Positions 8,491 to 18,474 of a stretch of DNA of 25,405 nucleotides are shown piece after piece. This stretch comes from Paraglomus occultum. Taxonomy: Eukaryota; Glomeromycota; Glomeromycetes; Paraglomerales; Paraglomeraceae. The stretch is taken from assembly GCA_910592205.1 (NCBI GenBank), contig CAJVPJ010000429.1:1-25405 (forward strand), given 5' to 3'. How positions within the stretch are numbered: the stretch's first letter is position 1; each line of letters begins with the position of its first letter. The position numbers were made by a program, and so were the translations under genes. The notes beneath the pieces are model-generated. The model was not told the origin of the DNA, ran no database searches, and was given only the letters and a program-made list of their open reading frames with translations.

Positions 8491-11400
8491 TTATCTTTTA
8501 TAAGTTGTATTGTCCGAGTAAGACTCTCTAATCTCGACAATAGTCTCAATGCAAGCCTCCCTACCATCCTGCTCACTTTTACCTGCTTGCGCTATCCAAC
8601 CACGTACAAAAGCATGTCGCGGGCTCCATAACTTCTGCGTATTCCTCGACAACCGGTCAGCATTTCCTCCTAGTAGTGACAGATGAGTCGTAAGGAATTC
8701 TGACCAGTAAGGAGACGAGAAGTAATGAAATATAAAGAAATGCGACTGTTGAAAGATGAGTGGAGGTAGTAAAGTTGGATTAGATGTGGAGATTAGCATA
8801 TTGGTTTTGTAGTGATGTATGCGAGATTGGATTTGCTGGATTCTCGGTGTTAGAGGTGAAGTCGGTGTAAGATACTGATAGCGTAAATGTGAATGGAAAA
8901 AGTGTTAGCGTGGAAAGGATTATGCACGGACTTTTCGGTTCACCAAATTAATTGTCTTACGTTTTCTGCCTCTTCTAGCACTAACATCTTCCCGACATTC
9001 GTATCATCATCGCTGAAATTTAATCGTGTGTAGATACCAACCACAATCCTAAACAATACAGATGCCAATGCTGCTCTTACGATGTAATCGCTCAAATCAA
9101 CAATGACGATATCCCCTGGTTGAAAAGCTTCACTGAAAGCATCATGTCTGTCATTGGGTTTCTCAAAGAACGATTTCAAGCGACGAATTCTATTGCCAAT
9201 ACATTGCTTGACGCGAGGCGTTGAACAATCCTTCGCCGCCAATTGCAAGGCAAATTCGGAGAAGCTAAATGCTTCAGAGTCTCCACTCTCATAAAGAATC
9301 TCCTCCACTAGTTCCATACACTCGACGGCGACCGCTGTATCAGGATTAGCTTCCATCCATGCCTGCAGTAATTCAAAGTCATTGTTAATGCAAAATTTGA
9401 GTAGAAAGATAAAAGAGATGAGGGTAGGGGGGGAAAAACGTCTTAAAATTCAATGGTACATGTTAGGAACAGCAACAAACGTGCGCACGCAATATTATGA
9501 GGTAAATAAGCAAGTGGGAAAATGTATAATAGAAAATGTTCACCAATTACTTTGACATCATCTTTGGTCAATTCTTCCTCCAGGAAAATCAATGGCCTCA
9601 CTTCACAGTTTGGTATGTCTTGATATACCTTCTTCATTTTTTTCAAGGATGATGGTGTAACAAATATAATCTTCTTCACGGCCGTAGCTTCGTTTATTTC
9701 TTGATCATTCTCGTCCTGTTGGTTGCTTTTCATTTCTTCATTTGCATTCTCATAATCTTCCTTCGCTTCTTCGATCTTCTTTGTTTCTTCCTCGATCTTC
9801 TCATCATTGTCATAATCCTCATTATCTTTCCATTTCTTATTTTCCTCGTTATCGTTTTTAATTTCCTCATGTTCCTCGTTATCCTTCTTTATTTCCACGT
9901 TTTCCTTGTTATCTCTCTTCTCAACAATTTCAGCATCTTCGTTCTCCTTGTTATCGTTTTTCATTTCCACGTTCTCCTTGTTATCTCTCTTCTCAACAAT
10001 TTCAGCATCTTCGTTCTCCTCTTTCTCATCACTGCCTACATTCTCTTCCTCACCTACTTTCTCATCAATTCCAACATTAAACCGGTTCCCTACAAAAGAA
10101 CTCACACACGGAGATTCCAGTCCACTCGAATCATATCTTAATATCAGTGGACAAGTTATTGTCTCTGGTTTTACAATCTCTGGTTTTACAATCTCTGGTT
10201 TACCCATAACACAACCCTCCAATACCACTAATAGTGTATGTTCCATTCCCGACCCCCTATCTCCAATTAACACGGTATTACACGGAACAGAATAGTTCAA
10301 ATATGTAGGTTCGGGGTACGTAGAAAATTGCGTGTAATTACAAAATGAGGAAAGGTGGGACTGTAGAACTTCCTGGGACAAAAGAGGGGCACGATAATGG
10401 AAAGATGATGACCGCGAAGTAGGTGTAGAAGTTGGAAATGTGTGGGCGTGAGGATTGAATTGACATTGTGCATACGTAAACGGTTGGGGACCCTTTCTCG
10501 TATAAGGAGAGAAGGACTCCACACCAACGTCATCTGAATCTTGCGTTCTATGTTTCCCTTTTCTTTCCCCTTTTGTCCCCGCATCTTCGTGCTCACTTCT
10601 CTTTACATTGTCAAGTTCAATACTGGAACTGTCCGTATCTTCAAAGCTTTCAACCCTTTTTACGTGTTCTGGAATTGTTCGACTCGTAATAGTGCCGCTC
10701 GATCCCGCTGATCGAATATTAGTATCTGACGATGAAGGTGCGCCTGGAACCTTAGCTGGGTACATATGTGGAGAGTAGCTTGTTCCTCCCGCGGAACGCG
10801 TACTAGCCGTCTCATATGAATCAAAATGAGTAGAAGAATAATTCGTCAAGCTTGAGGGAGGAATTTGGGAATGAAAAGGTTGATTAGTTACGATTGAATC
10901 TGTTTTTCGTGGAGTAGTTACGTTGCGATTGCTTGCAAAGTCTGTTAACTCATCGCCGTTAGTGTTGGGAATAGTCATCGAGGTGTTACTACCGCCTCCC
11001 TGGCTGTTACTTGGACTACCCATCTCAGAGTTTTCAAACGTTGATTGTTCCATCTTTTCGACTACTGGACGTTTATATCCGTCAACAAAACGAACCACCC
11101 ACTGATTTGATAATTTGCTTAGCGTAAACTCTTTATGATTTTTTATGATTTCTATAACTTTATATTCCGGATATTTTCCATTCCAATTCAAATGAGTCGT
11201 CAACGCATACACTTCAGCTGGTTTGTTCTCTACAAGAAGATATTTCCGTATGAAATCAACTGGTACTATATCCGGAGGATATACCTGATGTGAGACGAAT
11301 ACGTCCGAAGCTGCTTGAGAGAAAGTGAATTCCGGGAATTTCTCCAAGAAGTCAGTTAGTTTTGTCCTAGGTGGGAGACTGTGCTTGCCAAGATAGTCAC

Positions 11401-12871
11401 GCAGAACAGAAACTCTTACTGTCCCTTTATCACGAAGAAACTTTCTAGCCCTTCTTGCGAGTTCAATTTCTGTTGATTGAACGCCTAGGTTTCCTTGCAT
11501 GTCTCGGAACTTAAATTCGGAAAGTCCGGCTAGGAACTCTTTCATTCTAACCCTTGGTGTAAACCCTTCTCGTTTCAAATAATCTGCTAAAGAAGACAAC
11601 TTGGAAGGACCCATTTCCATTAGGAACACCTTGATGTACATCAAGGTGTTCTCATCAGTCGTACTGAGTCTAACCATTATGTCATCTCCTACTCGCATTG
11701 TCTTGAATTCTCTTCTGTATCTAACGATTACTTCAGAGAATTTCATAGGCGGATTGGGTATGTGAGGTGTCAGCATTTTTTCCAGTTCGGCAACGGTCAG
11801 TAAACCATGCTTAACAAGACATTCGCGTACAACACGGAGGAGATATTCTTTACCAGATCTTTGCCTGCTATATGGAATACGTGGCTGGATGGTCTGAGCT
11901 TTAGAGCCTGGCAGTACTTTAATGTATGTTATCCCTCCCGATTCGAGACATTCGAAGGAAGACTTGCATCCTCTTAAAAAGTCTTCTATATCGTCTGCAA
12001 TAGCATTGCGGAAACTTCTAAGATGTATTATTAGCTCAGGTAATGCTACGCCTCCTTGTAACCCGCCATGTTTTGTCAAATAGTCAACGAGTAGTCTTTC
12101 TGTTTGAGTGATTCTACTCTTTGCCATTGTTTTTGTATCTTTTGTAAACATATGTGCCATTCTCACAAGCCTTACACAAGTGACACCACTGTCGGTGAAG
12201 ACCTCGAATATGTTCCTATTATCGCGAAGTAATTCTCCAATTGTTTGATCAGTCAGGCATTTCTGTGAATTAAGATGTTTCTCTAATTCGTAAATTGTCT
12301 CGGCATAAGTGCTTTCAAGGTATTTTCTGGCTATGGCAACAGCTGATGTATGACAGAATGTAAGATAGTGAGTATAAGTATCGGTTCATGAGTATTGCAG
12401 ATGTGAGCATCAATTAATGTGTACTGTCGTTCTTGTCATACCAAATGTACTCATACCATAACGTGATCCACTCTCAGCGCTTCTAGCAGGTCTCGTTGAC
12501 GCGTCTTCTAAGCTGTCATCACTATCAATATCATTGTCATCCTCCAGATCGTCTTCTAGATCATCATCTAGCTCATCATCATCCGTATCACGAGGAATTT
12601 TATAGCCCTCTCCCATACGATCAGGTAATGTTCCTCCGTCAGTCTCTTTCTTCTTCCGTTTAACCATGACAGTGCCATCGTCTTCCTCGTTTAACTCGAA
12701 TTCGTCAGTATATAGTCGTAGGATTTCATGTAAATCATCTGGGCTGATAATCAGACTCTGTGTTTCCAGCCATTTTGACAGGGCTTCGACATCTAGAGCC
12801 CAGAAATAGTCATCCGCAAAATAGATTCTTATGGCGCCGATGATTGGTTCTTTATTTATTTCTTGACTCAT
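8491..12871 (-). CDS. Winged-helix-repeat protein fused to a degenerate HerA/AAA-like P-loop domain
   Basis: Four exons: 12871-12457, 12342-9551, 9362-8961, 8874-8491; 1330 residues, phases consistent. Seven repeats of about 60 residues with a helix-helix-helix-strand pattern resembling winged helices (LOTUS/OST-HTH-like) lie at about 8-72, 139-200, 216-283, 303-365, 371-427, 430-489 and 499-560. An acidic linker separates repeats 1 and 2. A Ser/Thr/Pro-rich region covers about 565-800. A P-loop domain follows: GDRGSGMEHT (832-841), an acidic repetitive insert (about 893-1026), FVTPSSLKKMKKVY, KMLVLEEAEN (Walker B-like, 1193-1203), MLISTSNPT and HYFSSPYW. The fold order matches fungal HerA/AAA-like ATPases as I remember them. 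The Walker A Lys is Met838, Walker B has Glu-Glu, and the usual Arg of HRFSSP is Tyr1254, so it is probably a pseudo-ATPase. Role unknown; nucleic-acid binding is inferred. Confidence 0.82.
9690..10080. repeat. Acidic minisatellite inside the P-loop domain (72-bp period)
   Basis: The blocks starting at 9911 and 9983 are nearly identical over about 40 bp and repeat with a 72-bp (24-residue) period; shorter degraded copies surround them. Read on the minus strand they encode Glu/Lys/Asn-rich units such as NEDAEIVEKRDNKENVE. The array stays in frame within the large gene. Confidence 0.8.
10161..10202. repeat. 15-bp in-frame triplication (KPEIV repeats)
   Basis: Three copies of a 15-bp unit (ggttttacaatctct) encode KPEIVKPEIVKPETI on the minus strand, just after the Walker A-like loop of the large protein. 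Probably a recent slippage expansion. Confidence 0.85.
11624..11651. repeat. Perfect 28-bp palindrome in coding sequence
   Basis: The left half gaacaccttgatgt is followed directly by its exact reverse complement, with no spacer. It lies at the boundary of winged-helix repeats 4 and 5 of the large minus-strand gene and encodes part of ENTLMYIKVFL. Confidence 0.95.
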
Positions 12872-13383
12872 TTTGAGAATTTTTACAGGACAGAACCATC
12901 AAGGAAGAGTGGAACCGAACAATGAATTTGGGATTGGAACAATTAGGGGATTGATGTCGTGGTTTATTTACAGCAAAGTTACAGCCCTCTTGTACTAGTA
13001 AGAAGTGGAGAAGCACAAATTTCACTGGTGAATGTTTGTTGACTATTTATCCTCGATTAATTTACTGTGAGTATAAAAAAAATTGACAATGAGGAATGTT
13101 GTCGCACAATTAACGCACTCGTTGTACAACAATACCATATACAACGCGTAGTATTGTCCAATACAAAAGAGGAAGGCTGTATTTGACGTTTTAGGCAGTT
13201 TATTAGTTATTGTGAAACGCGATCTACAGAGCTGCGGAAATGACGTAATTTTTTTTCTCAAAGCGCAGTTGTGATACTTGCTCAAATTGTCATTACTTTT
13301 TATAGACATTTCAGATCATTATATAATTCAATAACCTTCGTTGGATGACATTTCTCATCAACTGTGGGTTTGGTATATCCGTC
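12872..13383. promoter_or_regulatory. Divergent intergenic region between the winged-helix gene and PTH
   Basis: About 510 bp between two genes transcribed apart, so it should contain both promoters. A minus-strand frame at 13043-13309 has no recognisable motif, and I treat it as chance. No specific binding site is assigned. Confidence 0.4.
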
Positions 13384-14935
13384 ATGGACGTGCGCAGAAT
13401 ATTGGTAAGCCATGGAAGACAGAGAAAGGTTATAATGTGAAACATCCTGAAATATTAAATGACTGTCATTTATTATAGTTGGTAGGACTCGGTAATCATA
13501 CTCATCCTAATACTCGTCACAGCGTGGGCTTCCTGGCATTGGATTACATAGCAGAACAATTAGGACTTAAATGGACTCGCGATAAGAATATTATTGCCAA
13601 CGTTGCATCTACTACATTATCAATTGATCCTCCGCGAATAAAACAAAAAAAGCAAAAAAAGAAGAAAACAGATCGAATGAAGGACTTGCAAGAGAGTAAC
13701 AAAGAAGTTGAGAACAATAGTATTGAGAATGTAGCGTTAGACAATAATGACATGAAAGAGGAGAAAGGGAACAATTACGAAGATGAGAATGGGAATAAGA
13801 ATGGGGATGAGAAGGAATTGATCGGGATCAAAACACAAAAAAACAGCAACGTAGAACGGCTAAAAGTCGAACCTATCAGGCTGGAGTTGACCCTGATGAA
13901 GCCTGGTTTACTGATGAATCTAAGTGGAAAATCCGTTGGCAAAGCGGGTAACTATCAACCTATTTTTATACACTTATTGGACGGGTATCGAACAAACATA
14001 TAAAAAATCTTTGTTTATTCATACATTATGTTCTGGTCATTCTGGGATTTGGGCTGCGACACTCGCTATTGGTATATTTCTACGGCGAATGCAATTCTTG
14101 CGGAGAGCTCAAGTCCTTAAAGAAAATCCGTACAAAGATTTGCACTCTCGGAATGGGCAGAACGTATATAATGAATCACAACAACTTTTGTATCGTTTTG
14201 AAGCTAATTGAGAATAAGGCATTGAAATGAAGATGATATGTATACTTTTATATTTCTAACTTATTCGATTGGAGCTTTATTTTGCTAATATATTATTAAT
14301 TAGCTTCAAAATGATACAAAAATTATTGTGACTTTCATAGAATATTTTTAATATGCTTTATCTATTGATTATCAAATTTTTGTCCGATAGACCTAAGAGG
14401 CGTCATTATATGATTGTCCACCCATTAACAAACCAATTTCCAATATAGTGAGGAGCCTCCGCATTTCTCCATCAAATATCATCGTAATACATGATGATAT
14501 GCAGCGAGAACTTGGAAAATTCAGTCCCAAGTACGGAGGAAGTGCCAAGTAAGTGATCGCAAGCAATCGATTATGTTATTTCTTTCGCACTAACGAAGTG
14601 TTTTAACGTTTCAGCGGACACAATGGAATAAAATCGATTATAGAATGTTTGAAATCCGATGTAAGCCACCAAATTCAATAATTGAGTCCCTTCCTAAATT
14701 ATTAACTTGAGTATGTGCTAAGCAAGCTCTATATATACTTTCGATATAGAAATTCCATAGGTTACGGATAGGCATTGGCAGACCACCAAGTCATACCGAT
14801 GATCGTTCACATGAGGTTGTGTCCTCGTACGTACTGGGAGCTTTGACTCGTTCAGAGAAGGAAGTGTTATTGAATGAAGTATTCCCGAAGAGCAAAGACG
14901 AAGCCATAAGACTCGGTATAACTGAGACAAAATGA
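13384..14935 (+). CDS. PTH1: Peptidyl-tRNA hydrolase (bacterial/mitochondrial Pth1 type) with a large charged insert
   Basis: Hydrolyses peptidyl-tRNA released from stalled ribosomes; eukaryotic members of this type are usually mitochondrial. Five exons: 13384-13404, 13479-13947, 14449-14548, 14615-14660, 14750-14935; 273 residues. An in-frame ATG at 13345 would add 13 residues, so the start is open. Catalytic positions are intact: Asn13 in LVGLGNH, His21 in TRHSVGF, Asn154 in MNLSGKSV, Asp179 in VIHDDM, Asn200 in NGHNGIKS, followed by RLRIGIGRPP and SSYVLGALT. The family is usually near 190-200 residues. The excess is a Lys/Glu/Asn-rich insert at about residues 57-138, between the first strand region and LELTLMKPGLLMN, with no stop and no splice signals that would remove it. 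Intron 2 is 501 bp, far longer than the others, and contains an inverted repeat. Confidence 0.9.
14186..14321. repeat. Inverted repeat (hairpin) within PTH intron 2
   Basis: The 24 bp at 14186-14209 and at 14298-14321 are inverted copies with one mismatch. Pairing continues imperfectly for about ten bases on the outer side. The loop is about 88 bp. The intron is otherwise AT-rich, and it also holds an open frame ending at 14211. Confidence 0.75.
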
Positions 14936-15280
14936 AATTTGTGATTTTTTTAAACAAGACAAAAGTATATCCATATAGATTTAATATAAAAATAGACGTC
15001 AAAAATAGATATAATTTTTAATCTCACTGATGGACTTTGCATGGCAACCCACTCCCGATATATCATAATTAATATTTAGCTAGACTTTAACTTATTGAAG
15101 AAGACATACTTTTGAAAGCAGACACTATTTTGTATTATGTCAATATTTGCAAAATATTCTAAATTATTATAAAGTCAAAACTCCCTACCCGCAAAAATAA
15201 CTGAATTAAATACTCAATACCGTCAAAGTATCTATCAAACTATTCAAAAAAATTTTTTCCTCTATCACACACACAAAATG
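14936..15280. other. Convergent intergenic region between PTH and SYO1
   Basis: 345 bp of AT-rich sequence between two genes ending toward each other. It should contain both 3' untranslated regions. A minus-strand frame running into PTH exon 5 (14718-15002) is a shadow of that gene. Nothing else is seen. Confidence 0.5.
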
Positions 15281-18200
15281 TCATGCAGTGTTCCTCTCAT
15301 TTTCTTTATATTTTATGAAAGCGATCAGATTCTCATAAGCCTCATCCGCGCGAAGTCTTTGATCGCGAGCCTTTCGTTTATCTATTGATTTAGCCTTAAA
15401 ATAATATGGAAATTCAGATTTAGTATACCAACCTACGTTGATCCAAGAGCCCCGATCTTATTCAAAGAGAAAACACTTACCATTTTGCTAACAGTTCCAA
15501 CCAATCCTTTTAAAACTTCAAGATATCCTCCATCGATGAAGACCGGTCTATCATAGTCGTATTCAATATCAGCATATATATCATATATTGCGTTCAACGC
15601 TTCTACAGCACAATCGGTAGGTGTTGACCCATCGGTTAAAAGTAACTGGAGAACGCTTATAAGGAAGTTTCCAATCACCTGCAAAAGAAATGAGGGTATA
15701 AAATTTTCGACGTATAAACTTCTTCATTCGAGAGGATAATGCTGGTAGCATTGCTACCATATTGATATTATTACACTTACTCTGTTAGCCTCAATAGCAT
15801 TTTGTCTTCTCGCTATTGTACCCAAAGTGCCAATAATCTTTACTCTCAAACTATCGGATCTCGTGATCAAATACCAATTTACAAATTCATTTATTTCACT
15901 TTCCGAGACGGGCTATAAAAAGTCATTTATAACAGTCAGCAAGTCTTACAGTGCATGAGCCGCAAAAATCTGTTACTCACCACATATCCCTTGAGTCCTC
16001 TAGCAACGCTCCACGCGCATCCAATCAAAGTCTCAATCAAATTCCTTCTTTCTTCCAGCCACTCTCCCTGCATGTCTTCATTTTCCTTCGTAGCGCCCAG
16101 CACCTTCTCGAGGCTATCTCTCCCACCAATACACTCTCTTAACCTTTGAATCAAACAGACCCATAATTCCTCTATTTCAAACTTCCTCTCTTCAAACCAT
16201 TTTAATCCTCCTACGACTTCAACTACAGTTAACAGGAAATTGTTCAAACACTCCACAGCTCTCAGATGAGTCGTTGACATCATTGTGATTATCTTCCGAT
16301 GATGGATGCGAACGGCATCTGGGGCAGTGTCTGAGAATGATATGGATGTTGGCGTCGACAGAGCAATTAATTTAGGTGTAAGATCATGCGCGAGTGTCGT
16401 GAATATTGATAAAGATGCCGAAGAAAGATCGGTGAGTGTTCGAGAATAATTGGTATCAAGAGTAGCGGAGTCGAGTAGAACTCTTGAAACCGATGCGGAG
16501 GATTTTATCGAGTCTGTTGACATTGCATCATCATTATCCTGTGGTTGCTCCTCATTCTCGTCATCTGATGGATTCCAGCTATCCTCATCAGCTGAAGAGG
16601 TTTTACCGTTGACAAATTTTCAATAAAAAATATCGGGGAAATAGAGGAATCATGATTTATATTATTACCATTTGGGCTGCTCTCGGAACATATTTTAGCA
16701 ACCAGTTCGAGTGCGCGTTGGGTAATTGTCAACCTCGTCTCAATGGCAGCCAGTTTTTCCTAAGTATAATTACAAAATAGTAGCCATTACTATCATGGTT
16801 ATTGTCAAGTAATTTGAAATATAGATTCGATTCTTACAAAAAGTTTGTCGCATGATTTTGGTTTTTCTAAATCCATTGCGGACGTCGATGACTCTTCTCT
16901 CGTCACCTCAGTATTCTGGGCATACAAAAAAATTGTTTATTAAAGCGCATACATAACGCACTATTACATAGTCCGAGATGCTTACATTATTGCTTGTAAT
17001 AATAAAATTAGCATCCGTTCTGGCTGCCTCTAGCGCGTCTGATACAACTTCTGACGCTATTTGCTGTAAATCGATATCTAAGCACGACAGCAATAGCGGA
17101 AGAGTCATCTTTTTTATTTCTGTTGTTGCATCACCGATAATTGCAGAACTTTGTAGTTTTGGCCCAAGATTCGATAAAATACCTTTGTGTAAAAATATAT
17201 CAAGTAAATTAGTAAAATACTTATTAGATGTTTGGTCAATATCAATAGACTTGGTGATTTAGTTACCACATGCAAGAACTCTGACAAGCAGCCAGATATA
17301 CTCGTCATATTGTTGAGGTTTGACGTAATCGCGTTCTGCAGTATTAATTACACTCGACAATAGATTTACGTATTGAGGGTTATCGTTGAACCTCATACAC
17401 AGGTCCTCATACTCGTCTGTTATGGTATATAGACACTGGGCTACAAATGCGATAAGTAAAAATAAGCATAAAAAAGCATAGAGTAATGGATGAGAGCAAA
17501 ACTCATCGAATTGTATGCTACCTGCAGCCAGAACCGGTTTAACGGGTATCTTATTAGATTGCGTAAAAAAGCTCATGAGGAAGGGTAATATATTCATATT
17601 ATTAACCGCAACAAGGGCGTGCGATGACGACTCGCTTACATTTAAAAAATCAAGTATGAATTTCATTTAAGAATTTATAAATAATCTGATATCGATTAAG
17701 GACATACTAACCATAGTGCCGATATGATATAAATTATATTTTCCGCCAAATCCCAAGCGCATTTTGGATCAATGACCACGCTATCGATCTGATCGTTAGT
17801 AGATTGGGTGTCGACATTTAATAATGATTTTTCAATTGCAGTAGAGGTCTGATAAACGAAAGAGCGAAGCTATATGTAAGTCTTGATTCGCTGTGTATGT
17901 TACATACTTTCTGATAATGCCCACCTGAGACATTAGAGCCATCAATGGTGTCAACACATCAGCATTATAAAGTTCAATACATGCATCATCTCCACACGTC
18001 ACTGCCAAGTTTCTACATGATCACATTTGAGAGTTCCAGTCATTGTATACAAAAAAAACACTGTTAGTTATATATTTGTTACAAGCGTACCTCAATGCTC
18101 CAACGGCCTCAACAACAACACCATGAACGTTGTCTGTTAGACGATCGATTAATTTCTTAGTTAATCCTTTTGATAGCAACAGCTTTCTGGTTGTTTCATT

Positions 18201-18474
18201 AGTCGTCACGAGATTGGACACGCACGCTGCTGCCCACGCTCTTTCCGTTGCATTAGGGCATGAGAGCTGCATAGAAAAAAATCGAAATTTTATTTAGTTA
18301 TGTTATTAGACTACTCATAATAAACCGATTGATCATAAAAATGGATATGCGTGTAAAAAAAGAATTAACGCTCACCTTGTCAATAACTGGTATTATGACC
18401 TCTAACTGTTCCTGATCTGCAGCAGGCAATGGAGAAGATCTGACCCTGTTCGACAGCCGTTTTGTTCTACCCAT
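15281..18474 (-). CDS. SYO1: Syo1/HEATR3 symportin, importer of ribosomal proteins L5 and L11, complete
   Basis: Armadillo/HEAT-repeat adaptor; family members escort newly made uL18 (L5) and uL5 (L11) into the nucleus for 5S RNP assembly. Thirteen exons: 18474-18376, 18266-18091, 18012-17925, 17848-17712, 17634-17522, 17440-17267, 17182-16986, 16915-16838, 16759-16669, 16591-15981, 15912-15781, 15678-15481, 15394-15281; 735 residues. The basic N-terminus MGRTKRLSNRVRSSPLP looks like the PY-type nuclear signal of Syo1, with Pro-Leu instead of Pro-Tyr. Next come ERAWAAACVSNLV, EAVGALRNLAV and DVLTPLMALM, the first repeats. An acidic segment at about 385-410 (ADEDSWNPSDDENEEQ) sits where Syo1 has its L11-binding loop. 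The C-terminus ENLIAFIKYKENER matches the family end. Three introns end in AAG. The acceptor of exon 4 could be 17869 instead of 17848 (seven extra residues). Confidence 0.88.

Noticed and set aside
9701-10295. Two plus-strand open frames (146 and 129 codons) rich in Leu, Ile, Phe and Ser
   Set aside because: They are antisense to the acidic repeats of the large minus-strand gene; the hydrophobic composition is a mirror of the Glu/Asn/Lys codons.
12410-12871. Separate 153-residue acidic protein on the minus strand
   Set aside because: A phase-1 donor at 12456 joins it to the upstream-extended winged-helix frame at 12342, and its own first 70 residues resemble the same repeat, so it is exon 1 of the large gene.
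13043-13309. Minus-strand 88-codon frame between the winged-helix gene and PTH
   Set aside because: No motif and unconvincing composition; it sits in a region that must hold two divergent promoters.
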